From positions 1 through 64,000 of the forward strand of contig CAZXCK010000004.1 of assembly GCA_964639225.1 (NCBI GenBank): 64,000 bases of DNA, read 5' to 3'. The notes under the pieces are model-generated. The model had not been told where the DNA came from. It searched no databases and worked only from the letters and a program-made list of their open reading frames with translations. Shown here one piece after another: positions 14,545-23,561 of the stretch; positions within the stretch are counted from its first letter, which is position 1, and each line of letters begins with the position of its first letter. This DNA is from CAZXCK01 sp964639225. Lineage in GTDB: Bacteria > Chloroflexota > Anaerolineae > Aggregatilineales > Phototrophicaceae. Made by a program: the position numbers and the translations under genes.

Positions 14545-17315
14545 TGACCACAGATAACAAGCAGCCCACCACCATCAACTGGAGCCAGACCGACGATCTG
14601 ATTGACCTGATTGACTGGCTGGACAACCAGCCAGAGACTGAGGCCATCCACGAACTGCCGGGCACCGCCTACCAGATCGACCCTAACCATACCGCGCTGC
14701 GCTCGATTGCCGGTCTGCTGACAGCGCACAAGCGCCAGAACCGGCAGGACGAAGCCAGCAGGATGATCCGGCGTCTGCTTAACATGCGAGATATGAGCGC
14801 CGACAAACTCGAAATCCTCATGGCCGAACTGGAAAAACACGAGGACCGGCTGCGCCAGGCCAGCCTCGAACGCCTGGCGGCTATTCGCGCCAGCGCGCCG
14901 CCCCCGGTGACTCATGTCCCGCCGGAGACCTTGCCGCCGCTGCCTCTGTTTGAAACATTCACCACCGGCGATGATGATATAGCCGTGTTGTTCGCGGTCG
15001 AGGTCAGCGGTGTACAGCCCACCCGCGAGCTACCCGCCGTCGAATCGGCCTGCGCCGATCTGCTGCTGGCACTGTACCACGCCGACGACTATATTCAGGA
15101 TCGCTACGGTCTGGGGCTGGATGTCCGCTTTTCCTGGCGCTACATCAGCGAGAACCGTGCGCTCTCGCTGGCACTGCTGGTGCGCGTCAGCGGCCTCGAC
15201 GACCGCGTACAGATGGAGCGCGCCGCCGCCGATGTGTGGCACACCATCGACAGCCTGCTGCCTCTGAACCGGGTTGTTTATGCCTTTCGCCCCGTCACCG
15301 ACCCGGCGCGCCTGGACTGGCTCCGCCAACCGTCGGAGATGGCGAGCAGCTTCGCCATCATGCGCCAGCAACACCAGTTCGAGTTCGAAGGACGCTCGAT
15401 TTACATGGTGCAGCCAGTAGGCCGGGGCGAGACGAATCGCCAGGCGCTGCTGGCCGAGATGCTGCGGACACCCGGTATCAGTGTTCTGGATGTGCATGTC
15501 AAACCGGCGCGCTGGACCTATGACGAGCGCGAGCAGGTCCGCGAGATGCTGCACTCCGGCTGGACCGAGGACAACAGCGCGCCCACCAATGAGTTCGAAG
15601 TAATGCTCCGGCGCATGAGCGATGAGCGCTACCGGCGCGCATTGGAAATCTATAATCGCAGCCTGGGCCGCGACCTGATGTTTGAGGTGCATGTCAGCGT
15701 CACCAGCGACCAGCCACAGTCAGCATCGTCGTTGCCGATTGTGGCTGCGCTGAATCTGTTCGGCAGCAGCCATTACGAGATACGCCCGGCAGTGCTGGGC
15801 AGCGACCAGGCGGCGATGGCCCGCCACCTGCGCGACCTCGACGGCCTGGGCTGGCCGCGTCCGCAGTCCCCGCCCGGCCTGGAACGTCTGCCCCGCCTGT
15901 GGACGCCAGAGGAGGCGCTGGCGGCAGTACATCTGCCCGTGCCTGGACCGGCAGGGCTGCCAGGTATGCCAATTCTCAAGACGCGCATTACCATGGTACC
16001 GGCAGACCTGCCCGCCGACGGCCTGCTGATCGGCGACGCCTACGACCCCACCCTCAACCAGGTGACACCGGTACACATCAACGTAGCGGACCGCGCCCGC
16101 CATATCTACGTGGTGGGGCGCACCGGCACCGGCAAGACCACCCTGCTCGAAAATATGGCCGTCCAGGACATCCACGCCGGGCGAGGCGTGGGCATCATCG
16201 ACCCGCACGGCGACCTCATCGAAGCGATCCTGGCCCGCATCCCGGTAGAACGCATGCAGGATGTGGTGCTCTTCGACCCATCCGAAGACGAGCGCCCGGT
16301 CGGGTTGAACATCCTCGACGTAGAAGGCAGCTTCGAGAAGAACATGGTGATCTCAGAGTTCATGGGGCTGATGTACAGCATCTTCGACCCTGGACGCACT
16401 GGCATCGTCGGGCCACGCTTCGAGCAGGCGGTGCGCAACGCCATGCACACCGCGATGGCCATCAAGGGCAGCACACTGGTCGACGTGATGCGCATCCTCA
16501 GCGACCGCAAATACAAGCAGGCGTGCATCGAGATGGTGAAAGACCCGATGGTAAAATCCTACTGGCGCGACATCGCCGACGCTCAGAGCGATTTCCATCG
16601 CAGCGAGGTGCTGGACTACATCACCAGCAAGTTCGGGCGCTTCACCGGCGACACAACCATTCGCAGCATCGTCGGCCAGCCGCACACCACGATGGACTTC
16701 AAACGCATCATGGACGACGGCAAAATCCTGCTGGTGAATCTGTCCAAAGGCAAAATCGGCCAGGAGAACAGTCGTTTTCTCGGCCTGCTGCTGGTCCCTC
16801 GTCTGCTGATCGCCGCCTTTAGCCGCGCCCGCCAGCCCGCCGGCCAGCGCCGCCCGTTCTACCTGTACATCGATGAGTTCCACAACTTCACCACGCCCAT
16901 GTTCAGCAGTATGCTGTCTGAAGGGCGCAAGTACGGCCTGTCGCTGACACTGGCTAACCAGTTCATCAGCCAGCTCACCGACGACGTGCGCGAGGCGGTG
17001 CTGGGCAACATCGGCACGCTGGGCGTATTCCAGGTGGGCGTCAAGGACGCCTACCTGCTGCAGCAGGAACTCTATCCGGTGTTCAACCTGGATGATCTGG
17101 TCAACTATCCGGCTTTTCACATGGCGGTGAAGATGCCCCTGGCGAGTTCGACCGGGCGACCGTTCATGGTCAAGACCCGTCCTTCCAGCCTGGGCGCGGA
17201 CTTCGAACTGGCCGAAGCCGTGCGTGAGTACTCGCTGCTGCATCACGGGCGCGATACCGCCCTCATCGACGCCGAAATCCGGCGCCGCTTCCAGCAGCCG
17301 CCGGAACCGCGCTAA
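14544..17315 (+). CDS. VirD4/TraG/HerA-like P-loop ATPase
   Basis: A 923-residue ATPase. The N-terminal half (to about residue 490) lacks obvious membrane segments and looks like a large regulatory domain. The motor domain follows: YVVGRTGTGKTTLLENMA (Walker A near residue 525), DPHGDLIEAILARIP, an arginine-rich middle, FYLYIDEFHNF (Walker B near residue 775) and LTLANQFISQL (sensor-like). This order matches the type IV coupling protein/HerA group that moves DNA or protein through membranes or along DNA. No other conjugation or type IV secretion genes are near, so a stand-alone role is likely. It is coupled to the TPR gene upstream. Confidence 0.85.
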   Translation: MTTDNKQPTTINWSQTDDLIDLIDWLDNQPETEAIHELPGTAYQIDPNHTALRSIAGLLTAHKRQNRQDEASRMIRRLLNMRDMSADKLEILMAELEKHEDRLRQASLERLAAIRASAPPPVTHVPPETLPPLPLFETFTTGDDDIAVLFAVEVSGVQPTRELPAVESACADLLLALYHADDYIQDRYGLGLDVRFSWRYISENRALSLALLVRVSGLDDRVQMERAAADVWHTIDSLLPLNRVVYAFRPVTDPARLDWLRQPSEMASSFAIMRQQHQFEFEGRSIYMVQPVGRGETNRQALLAEMLRTPGISVLDVHVKPARWTYDEREQVREMLHSGWTEDNSAPTNEFEVMLRRMSDERYRRALEIYNRSLGRDLMFEVHVSVTSDQPQSASSLPIVAALNLFGSSHYEIRPAVLGSDQAAMARHLRDLDGLGWPRPQSPPGLERLPRLWTPEEALAAVHLPVPGPAGLPGMPILKTRITMVPADLPADGLLIGDAYDPTLNQVTPVHINVADRARHIYVVGRTGTGKTTLLENMAVQDIHAGRGVGIIDPHGDLIEAILARIPVERMQDVVLFDPSEDERPVGLNILDVEGSFEKNMVISEFMGLMYSIFDPGRTGIVGPRFEQAVRNAMHTAMAIKGSTLVDVMRILSDRKYKQACIEMVKDPMVKSYWRDIADAQSDFHRSEVLDYITSKFGRFTGDTTIRSIVGQPHTTMDFKRIMDDGKILLVNLSKGKIGQENSRFLGLLLVPRLLIAAFSRARQPAGQRRPFYLYIDEFHNFTTPMFSSMLSEGRKYGLSLTLANQFISQLTDDVREAVLGNIGTLGVFQVGVKDAYLLQQELYPVFNLDDLVNYPAFHMAVKMPLASSTGRPFMVKTRPSSLGADFELAEAVREYSLLHHGRDTALIDAEIRRRFQQPPEPR

Positions 17316-17328
17316 ACCGCACCACCCG

Positions 17329-17363
17329 CAGCCCTGGCAAGCCTTGTTCGCTTGTCGGGGCTG
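17329..17363 (+). terminator. hairpin after the TPR-ATPase operon
   Basis: CAGCCCTGGCAAGC pairs with GCTTGTCGGGGCTG through a 14-bp stem containing G-U wobbles, with a 7-nt loop, shortly after the ATPase stop. It has no U-tract, so termination is inferred from stem and position. Confidence 0.5.
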
Positions 17364-17440
17364 GTTGACGCCTATGCCGTAATTCCTTAAGATCAGGATA
17401 TAGACAGCGTTTGTTAGTTGGGTATGGATGCGACAGAACG

Positions 17441-18001
17441 ATGCAGGAAGAAGCGCACGACTATATTTTTCTGGACGGTACCGAAGAACGCGAGCTGCTG
17501 ATCGACCGTATCGGTCAGGCGCGACAAGGGGTACGCCTGGTGATCGACAGCGTGCCCGAAGACCTGTGGTATACACCGCGCTATCATGGCTGGACGCCAG
17601 CGGCCATGCTGGGCCACCTCAATCTGAGCGACAACCTATCGCTGCTGCTGCTGCGCTCGGCGCTGCTGGGACTGCGTCTTAAGCTGTCGGCGCGCCAGCT
17701 AGACCACCTGAACAACATCTCGGCACGCCTCTTTCAGAAGCGGTTGGTTGCCGCCTCACTGCGCAGTATGGAGCGCAATCAGCAGCGCCTGGCCGATTTT
17801 GTGCTGCATCTGCCTATCAACAAGTTCTCACTTCAGGTTTATAATCCGGGTACGCAGACCTTCACAACAGTCGAGCGTGGCCTGCAGGAGTTTTTTCTGT
17901 TTCACTGGGAGGATCATCTCAAGACAATGCGCCAGGTCGAAGGGATTCAACCACCGGCAGAGCCGGGAGCCGCGCCACCTTCGCGTTCGGATAATATGTG
18001 A
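17441..18001 (+). CDS. DinB-like four-helix protein
   Basis: A 186-residue protein resembling the DinB/YfiT superfamily of metal-dependent transferases, which form four-helix bundles. The visible pattern is a first helix with IGQARQGVRLVIDSVPEDLW, a second with GWTPAAMLGHLNLSD (first His), and a last with FFLFHWEDHLKTMRQ (two further His), consistent with a three-His metal site. The start is uncertain: no strong Shine-Dalgarno precedes this ATG, and an in-frame TTG lies 30 nt upstream. Its stop overlaps the dtd start. The substrate cannot be predicted. Confidence 0.65.
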   Translation: MQEEAHDYIFLDGTEERELLIDRIGQARQGVRLVIDSVPEDLWYTPRYHGWTPAAMLGHLNLSDNLSLLLLRSALLGLRLKLSARQLDHLNNISARLFQKRLVAASLRSMERNQQRLADFVLHLPINKFSLQVYNPGTQTFTTVERGLQEFFLFHWEDHLKTMRQVEGIQPPAEPGAAPPSRSDNM

Positions 18002-18456
18002 TGCGGGTGGTTTTACAGCGTGTTTCTGAAGGCAGTGTCACCGTGGACGGGGAGATCACCGGCGCGGTAGACAGCGGATTTGTGGCGCTGGTGGGCGTCA
18101 CCCATGACGATACACCGGCCCAGGCCGAAATGCTGGCCAGAAAGACGGCACACCTGCGCGTGTTCCCGGATGAAAACGGCAAGCTTAACCTGTCCGCATT
18201 AGACTGTGGCGCGGGCGTATTGGTTGTGTCGCAGTTTACGCTGTACGCCGACACCCGCAAGGGACGACGCCCTAGCTTCATCGACGCGGCCCCGCCCGAC
18301 GTGGCCTCGCCGCTGGTCGATCATTACGCCGAGACGCTGCGCCGCGAAGGGGTGAAGCGTGTCGAAAGTGGCGTGTTCGGTGCCATGATGCAGGTCAGTA
18401 TTTGCAATGACGGTCCGGTGACGATCATCCTCGACACACGCGACCTGATGACCTGA
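18001..18456 (+). CDS. dtd: D-aminoacyl-tRNA deacylase
   Basis: Hydrolyses D-amino acids (and glycine) from mischarged tRNAs, protecting translation. The 151-residue length is standard. Motifs are intact: MRVVLQRV at the start, SQFTLYADTRKGRRPSF in the middle, and the NDGPVTI cross-subunit Gly-Pro region near the end. The ATG shares a base with the stop of the DinB-like gene; an in-frame GTG one codon upstream is an alternative. Coupled to the upstream gene and 42 bp before cdsA. Confidence 0.95.
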   Translation: MRVVLQRVSEGSVTVDGEITGAVDSGFVALVGVTHDDTPAQAEMLARKTAHLRVFPDENGKLNLSALDCGAGVLVVSQFTLYADTRKGRRPSFIDAAPPDVASPLVDHYAETLRREGVKRVESGVFGAMMQVSICNDGPVTIILDTRDLMT

Positions 18457-18498
18457 GGGTCACCTTTAGTTTATCAGGCTATGGAATAGATATTACGC

Positions 18499-19410
18499 AT
18501 GACGCTACCAACCCGGGAGTCAGTCGCCACACCACCGCCAACGCGCGAAACCGACAGCGAGACGCCCACTTCTAACAGGAACTCTTTTATCACACGCGAA
18601 TTTTTGCTGCGTTCTCTGACGGCGATTGTGCTGCTGCCGGTGGTCTTGCTGGCCATGCTCTCTGGTGGTAACGTGTGGGCGCTGCTGGTAATGGTGCTGG
18701 TGGTCATCGGCACGCTGGAATTTCACAATATGGCACACGGCACATTGTACGCTGGCGGCGCATGGATTGGTGTCCCGGCGGCGATGGCCGTTGTGCTGGC
18801 ATTTACCCTCGATGTCAGAGAGAGCAGCCTGCTGGTGATCGGGTTATTAGCCGTGACTGCCCTCGTCGCTGGCCTGGGGCAGCACAAAGGCCGCTTGAGA
18901 AACACGCTGAAATTCACCGCCATGACGCTGACCGGGCTGCTCTACATAGCGGTACCCGGCAGCTTCCTGATCGCCGTGCGTGGCCTGTCGGAAGGGCTGC
19001 TGTGGCTGGTGGTCATCGTCTCGATGACATGGGGCACAGATACTTTCGCCTACCTCGGCGGTCGTCGCTGGGGCCGCCATAAGCTGGCACCTCGTCTGTC
19101 GCCGAACAAGACAGTCGAAGGTGCCGTGATCGGCGCGCTGGGCGGTTTTCTGCCGGCGCTGGTGTTTCTACATGTCACCGACCATCTGAGTGCCGCCACG
19201 CTGCTGATGATCGCCCTGGGACCGTTTATCGCCATCCTCGGTGATCTGCTGGAATCGGCGCTGAAACGCACCTTCGCTATCAAGGACTCGCATCTGCCGG
19301 GGCTGAACATTATACCGGGGCATGGTGGCATACTGGACCGTGTCGATGCGCTCCTGCTGGTTTCGGCCTATGTTTATGGGTTCATCAACATCGTCGGGCT
19401 GACTGGATGA
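18499..19410 (+). CDS. cdsA: phosphatidate cytidylyltransferase
   Basis: Makes CDP-diacylglycerol from CTP and phosphatidic acid, the branch point of phospholipid synthesis, in the cytoplasmic membrane. The 303-residue protein has a polar 35-residue N-terminus followed by about seven or eight membrane segments. The family signature near the end is complete: SALKRTFAIKDS then PGHGGILDRVDAL. SMTWGTDTFAYLGGRRWGRH and SPNKTVEG are further conserved blocks. Confidence 0.94.
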   Translation: MTLPTRESVATPPPTRETDSETPTSNRNSFITREFLLRSLTAIVLLPVVLLAMLSGGNVWALLVMVLVVIGTLEFHNMAHGTLYAGGAWIGVPAAMAVVLAFTLDVRESSLLVIGLLAVTALVAGLGQHKGRLRNTLKFTAMTLTGLLYIAVPGSFLIAVRGLSEGLLWLVVIVSMTWGTDTFAYLGGRRWGRHKLAPRLSPNKTVEGAVIGALGGFLPALVFLHVTDHLSAATLLMIALGPFIAILGDLLESALKRTFAIKDSHLPGLNIIPGHGGILDRVDALLLVSAYVYGFINIVGLTG

Positions 19411-19572
19411 ATCTCCAAACTGGACGCAACCTGTTGCCTGCTCCATTGGATTCAACCCACGCAAATCCAGATCGTAGACTGACCCATGAATTAACGTTAA
19501 CTTTTCAGTTGTTAAGGTTTTGTATAGAATAGGAACTAGGGGTATTGAGTCTTAACCTGTGGAGAGGCGCAC

Positions 19573-19932
19573 GTGGTTACCAAAGAAAAACAGGCTAACA
19601 ACGAGGAGTTGCTACAGCTCGCCATCCGCGCGGCCAAAAGCGGCCAGCACGACGGAGCACGTATGATGCTGCGCCAGGTCTATGCCCAGGATCGCCGCAA
19701 CGAGACCGCCATGCTGTGGTTAGCCAAAACTGCAAAATCACAAAATGAGCGTGTCGAATGGCTGAACCGCGTCCTGGCTCAGAACCCAGACAACGAGATC
19801 GCCCAGAAAGCCCTCAAGCGTATGAAGTACAAACACGAAGCCCGCGAAAACCAGATGCTGCTGGTTTACGGCACAATTGGCGTTGCGATGGTACTCATTA
19901 CATTGATTATCATCGTACTGGTTGTACTCTGA
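19573..19932 (+). CDS. TPR-module membrane-anchored protein (family member 1)
   Basis: A 119-residue protein: an N-terminal TPR-like module (LLQLAIRAAKSGQHDGARMM, then WLNRVLAQNPDNEIAQKAL) to about residue 85, and a single C-terminal membrane helix (GTIGVAMVLITLIIIVLVVL). The start is a GTG after GGAGAGG. The same module heads the next three genes, so this is the shortest of four tandem paralogs and lacks any extracytoplasmic domain. A 10-bp palindrome TTAACGTTAA and a TATAGAAT box lie upstream. The function is unknown; the soluble module is probably cytoplasmic. Confidence 0.7.
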   Translation: MVTKEKQANNEELLQLAIRAAKSGQHDGARMMLRQVYAQDRRNETAMLWLAKTAKSQNERVEWLNRVLAQNPDNEIAQKALKRMKYKHEARENQMLLVYGTIGVAMVLITLIIIVLVVL

Positions 19933-19991
19933 CCAGCGGGCCACCAGACGGCGATTGGATTCTTAGCCAGCGACAATCATTGTTATAGTAG

Positions 19992-20023
19992 CAGGGGTGA
20001 GCATGCTTGCCCCTGTTTGCTTT
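19992..20023 (+). terminator. rho-independent terminator candidate
   Basis: CAGGGGTGAG pairs with CTTGCCCCTG around a CATG loop (10-bp stem including two wobbles) and is followed by the T-rich TTTGCTTT. It falls between the first and second TPR-module genes, implying they can be separately transcribed. Confidence 0.6.
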
Positions 20024-20087
20024 ATCGTTGATAATCGAAGAAACAGACCTGGCCATTTACGCCCCTTCACGCAGAAGGAGGTTTTCA

Positions 20088-21593
20088 GTGTCACAGAACG
20101 ATGAACAACGGCGCACCCTGCGCGCCGGCATCGAAGCCGTGCGCAGTGGCGATCGCAGCGGCGGGCGCCGTCTGCTGGAATCGGTCGTGCGGGCAGAACC
20201 CGATAACGAGGTCGCCTGGATATGGCTGGCCTCGTGCATGACGACCGTCGCCGACCGCCGCGCCTGTCTGCAGCGCGTATTGCAGATCAACCCCAACAAC
20301 GAGCGTGCCCGTGAGGCTATGAAAAAGCTGGGCGGCACCCTTCCCGCCGTCAGCCAGCAACCACCCGCGCCGGCAGCCCAGCCAGGCCGCAGCGGCTTCG
20401 ACGTGCTCAATCTGCTGCTGATTATCGTGGGCGCGCTGGCCGTGTTTGCCCTGCTGCTCTTATTTTCACAGTTCGACACGCTGTTCGGCGGCCCCACCCC
20501 CACACCCACCATTCCGGCGGCGGTGATTCGCGGCACCAACACACCGGTTCCGCCCAGCGCCACACCGCGCACGCCGATTCCGTTTACCGGTGGCAGCGGC
20601 GCGCCGACCCTGCCACCCACCTTCACGCCAACTCACACCCCCACCCCGACCGGGACCCCCACGCCCAGCGCCACGCCCATCCCATTGACCGACTTCGAAA
20701 TGCTGCTCGTGCGCCTCGACGAAGGCCAGACCCATCCCGACCTGTATCGTCTGGACGGCGACGGCGGCGGCGAGATGCTGCTGGGGGACAATTTCCGCGA
20801 TGTGGCTTTCGACCCGTCCGGTCGGCGTATCGCCTTTGTGCGTGATGTAAGCTATGACGCCAACGAGGAAAATGACGACACGGGAATCAGCCTGCCGGAG
20901 CTTTTCATCGCCGACCTTGACAACCTGGAGCGCGCGCGCTCCATCACCGAGATGCGCACCCGTATCGTGAGCAGCCCTGTCTGGTCGCCCGATGGCGAGA
21001 TGCTGGCCTTTGTCAGCGACGCGCGCGGCAGCGAGGATGTGTGGATTGTCAACGCCAGCGGCCAGAATCTGCGCAACCTGACGGCCAGCGAGTTCACCGA
21101 CCGCGACCCGGCCTGGTCACCCATTCCGGGCAGCCGCGAGATCGTGTTCGCCTCGGATATGAACAGCTTAGGCTCGACTGAACTGTATCGTATGGAGATT
21201 CCGGAACCAGGCGAAACACCGGACTATATCCGCCTGACCAATGACAACAACAGCAGTTACGCCCCGGCTTTCTCGTTCGATGGCCGCCGGATTACGTTTG
21301 TCAGCGACCGCAGTGGCGGCGATTCTGACGTTTACGTGATGAACGCCGACGGCACCGGCCAGACAATCGTCACCATCGACGACGGCGGCGCTGAGGATCG
21401 CAGCCCATCGTTCACACCCGATGGACGTTATGTTGTCTTTATTTCCAATCGACAGGATGACCGCTTCCAGACTTATCTGGCAGCGCCCGACGGCAGCGTA
21501 TTGATTCGCGTGACAAACCATGACCACGACGATCTGAGCGCACGCTACCGGCCAGAGGCGCTGCTGCGCCTGCAACAGGAGATCGGCCCATGA
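20088..21593 (+). CDS. TPR-module/TolB-like beta-propeller membrane protein (family member 2)
   Basis: A 501-residue protein with three parts. Residues 5-85 are the TPR-like module (LRAGIEAVRSGDRSGGRRL, NPNNERAREAMKKL). A single membrane helix follows (LLLIIVGALAVFALLLL), then a Thr/Pro-rich linker (TPTHTPTPTGTPTPSATP). The rest is a TolB/WD40-like propeller with repeats such as PVWSPDGEMLAFVSD, PAFSFDGRRITFVSDRSGG and PSFTPDGRYVVFISNR. GGAGG lies 6 nt before the chosen GTG. Topology suggests the module inside and the propeller outside. It overlaps the next gene by 4 nt. Confidence 0.82.
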   Translation: MSQNDEQRRTLRAGIEAVRSGDRSGGRRLLESVVRAEPDNEVAWIWLASCMTTVADRRACLQRVLQINPNNERAREAMKKLGGTLPAVSQQPPAPAAQPGRSGFDVLNLLLIIVGALAVFALLLLFSQFDTLFGGPTPTPTIPAAVIRGTNTPVPPSATPRTPIPFTGGSGAPTLPPTFTPTHTPTPTGTPTPSATPIPLTDFEMLLVRLDEGQTHPDLYRLDGDGGGEMLLGDNFRDVAFDPSGRRIAFVRDVSYDANEENDDTGISLPELFIADLDNLERARSITEMRTRIVSSPVWSPDGEMLAFVSDARGSEDVWIVNASGQNLRNLTASEFTDRDPAWSPIPGSREIVFASDMNSLGSTELYRMEIPEPGETPDYIRLTNDNNSSYAPAFSFDGRRITFVSDRSGGDSDVYVMNADGTGQTIVTIDDGGAEDRSPSFTPDGRYVVFISNRQDDRFQTYLAAPDGSVLIRVTNHDHDDLSARYRPEALLRLQQEIGP

Positions 21594-23089
21594 ATTCGCT
21601 GCATCAGGAGTTACTGCGCCAGGCCGTCGAGGCCGCCCGCGCCGGAGAGCGTGAGGCTGCGCTGTCTTTCGTCAAGGAAATTCTGGAAGAGGACGAGGAA
21701 AACGTCCGTGCCTGGCTGCTGCTGGCTCGCCTGACCGACAACGACGACGAACGTCGCATCGCGCTCAAAACTGTGCTGGCACTGGACCCGGAAAACAGCA
21801 AAGCCCGTGAACTGCTCGACAAGCTTGAAGGGGCGTTCAAACAAAGCCGCGACCAGGAAGAAGTCATCCCCGGCGTGACCCGGCGCCAGATTCGACTGGC
21901 GGCCATCGCTGTCGGCGGTGTGATGCTGATGGTCATCCTGATTATGACCGGGGTTATCGTCGCCAACAACCGCGAGGAAAGCCAGCGCGAGCGCGAGCGC
22001 CAGAACGCCGCCGCCACCGCCCAGCAGATCATTGCCGTGCAAACGCAGTCCGTACTCGATGTCACCGAGACGGCCTTCCTGGCCACACAAACACAGGTCG
22101 CCATCGCCTCGCCGACCCTCACGCCACTGCCGGAACGCGGCCTGGCGACACTGCCACCCACTTTCACGCCAGTACCGACCGAGTTCGTCATCGGGCCGAC
22201 GGCGCTGCCAGCCCCTGAGGGCATCAATGGCAGGTTGTTCGGCTGGAGCGGACGCGACCTGGAGAACCTGACCTATCTGCCCATCGTCGAATTCCCGCTG
22301 GACGGCGGCGAACCGCGTCGCATCGGCGCTGAAATCGGGCGACATCCCAGCGTGGCCGCCGGCGGCGAGTTGATCGCCTTCACGCGACTCGTCCGCCTGA
22401 CAGGCCTGCTTGAAGTCAGCCTGATGGACGCTGAAGGCGAATTGCTGTTCTCCAACCTGGATGACGCGCCGTCCATTGTCCCGTATAACGACTCGTTTAT
22501 GCCGTCGCTATCGGCAGATGGCACGCGGGTGGTGTTTATCGGCCAATCGACGGAGACGCGCACTGACGAGGTGTACATGGTCGATCTGAACGAAGACGCC
22601 GAGCCGTTCGCCGTGCGCATCACCAGCGATACGGCTAACTACCGCTATCCGTCGTTGTCACCGGACGGCAGCCGGATCGTGGCTGTGCGCGACGATGTCG
22701 AGTCTGATAACCCCGGCCCGGACCTGGTAGTTATCGACATCGACAGCCGTACATCCACATCGCTGACCACCGACCGCCAGGTCATCGCCGAAGCGATGCC
22801 GCGCTGGAACCCGGCAGGCACCATCATCGCTTATGCCGGCAGCACAGACGGCGGCCAGACCCACGACATTTACCTCACCGCCAGCGACAACCGCGACGCC
22901 GGCTTCAGGATCGTCGAAAGCAATGGCGATGACATCTACCCGGTCTTCAGCCCGGATGGTAATTTTCTGGCATTTGCCAGCAACCGCGTGGGGAGTTATG
23001 ATATATTTGTATACGATCTTAACAGCCAACAATTGTATCAACTGACACAACGTATCGAGATGAATTATCCGGGGAGCTGGATCGACTGA
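21590..23089 (+). CDS. TPR-module/TolB-like beta-propeller membrane protein (family member 3)
   Basis: A 499-residue paralog of the preceding gene and coupled to it by an ATGA overlap. It has the TPR-like module (LLRQAVEAARAGEREAALSF, LDPENSKARELLDKL), a membrane helix (LAAIAVGGVMLMVILIMTGVIV), an Arg/Gln-rich stalk (NREESQRERERQNAAA), a Thr/Pro-rich linker, and a propeller with PSLSPDGSRIVAVRDD, PRWNPAGTIIAYAGS and PVFSPDGNFLAFASNR. Possible roles are surface sensing or scaffolding of an envelope complex; the sequence does not decide. Confidence 0.82.
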   Translation: MNSLHQELLRQAVEAARAGEREAALSFVKEILEEDEENVRAWLLLARLTDNDDERRIALKTVLALDPENSKARELLDKLEGAFKQSRDQEEVIPGVTRRQIRLAAIAVGGVMLMVILIMTGVIVANNREESQRERERQNAAATAQQIIAVQTQSVLDVTETAFLATQTQVAIASPTLTPLPERGLATLPPTFTPVPTEFVIGPTALPAPEGINGRLFGWSGRDLENLTYLPIVEFPLDGGEPRRIGAEIGRHPSVAAGGELIAFTRLVRLTGLLEVSLMDAEGELLFSNLDDAPSIVPYNDSFMPSLSADGTRVVFIGQSTETRTDEVYMVDLNEDAEPFAVRITSDTANYRYPSLSPDGSRIVAVRDDVESDNPGPDLVVIDIDSRTSTSLTTDRQVIAEAMPRWNPAGTIIAYAGSTDGGQTHDIYLTASDNRDAGFRIVESNGDDIYPVFSPDGNFLAFASNRVGSYDIFVYDLNSQQLYQLTQRIEMNYPGSWID

Positions 23090-23117
23090 GCAACCTGGAA
23101 AATCCCACGAGGGTCGG

Positions 23118-23561
23118 ATGGTTCACGACCGGCTTGAAGATGTTGACAGAATCCAGGCAGCCGAACTACTGCGGGCCGGTCGTACCGCGCTGGCCAGCGG
23201 TCAGCACAAACGCGCTCACGACCTGTGGCGGCAGGCTGCCGCGCTCCATCCGCAAAACGAGGCGGTCTGGTTATCGTTGTTACAGGTCGTCAAAAACAAG
23301 GATGACCGGCGTGTTTGCCTGGAGAACATCATCACCATCAACCCGCGTAACGAACAGGCGATGCGCCAGCTCCGCGCCCTGGCGCTGTTCGATAACAACA
23401 GCAGCCATGACAACCCCATCGACTCACCTGCCGAGGACCAGCCCCCGCATCCACTGCTGCGTTTAGCGCTGCTGACACTGCGCGTACTCGTGACCGTAGC
23501 CATCCTGCTGCTGCTGGCCGTTCTGGCGATGGCGGCAGGCGTGCTGTTAAGCTCGATCTGA
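23118..23561 (+). CDS. TPR-module membrane-anchored protein (family member 4)
   Basis: A 147-residue protein with the same module as the three genes before it (LLRAGRTALASGQHKRAHDL, then INPRNEQAMRQLRAL) and a C-terminal membrane segment (VTVAILLLLAVLAMAAGVLL). An acidic, Ser/Asp/Pro-rich linker connects them. It lies 28 bp after member 3. Its last 15 bp overlap the chemoreceptor gene on the other strand. Confidence 0.7.
   Translation: MVHDRLEDVDRIQAAELLRAGRTALASGQHKRAHDLWRQAAALHPQNEAVWLSLLQVVKNKDDRRVCLENIITINPRNEQAMRQLRALALFDNNSSHDNPIDSPAEDQPPHPLLRLALLTLRVLVTVAILLLLAVLAMAAGVLLSSI

Noticed and set aside
16353..17576. 407-codon minus-strand frame over the VirD4-like ATPase
   Set aside because: Antisense to Walker-motif coding sequence; composition typical of a shadow frame.
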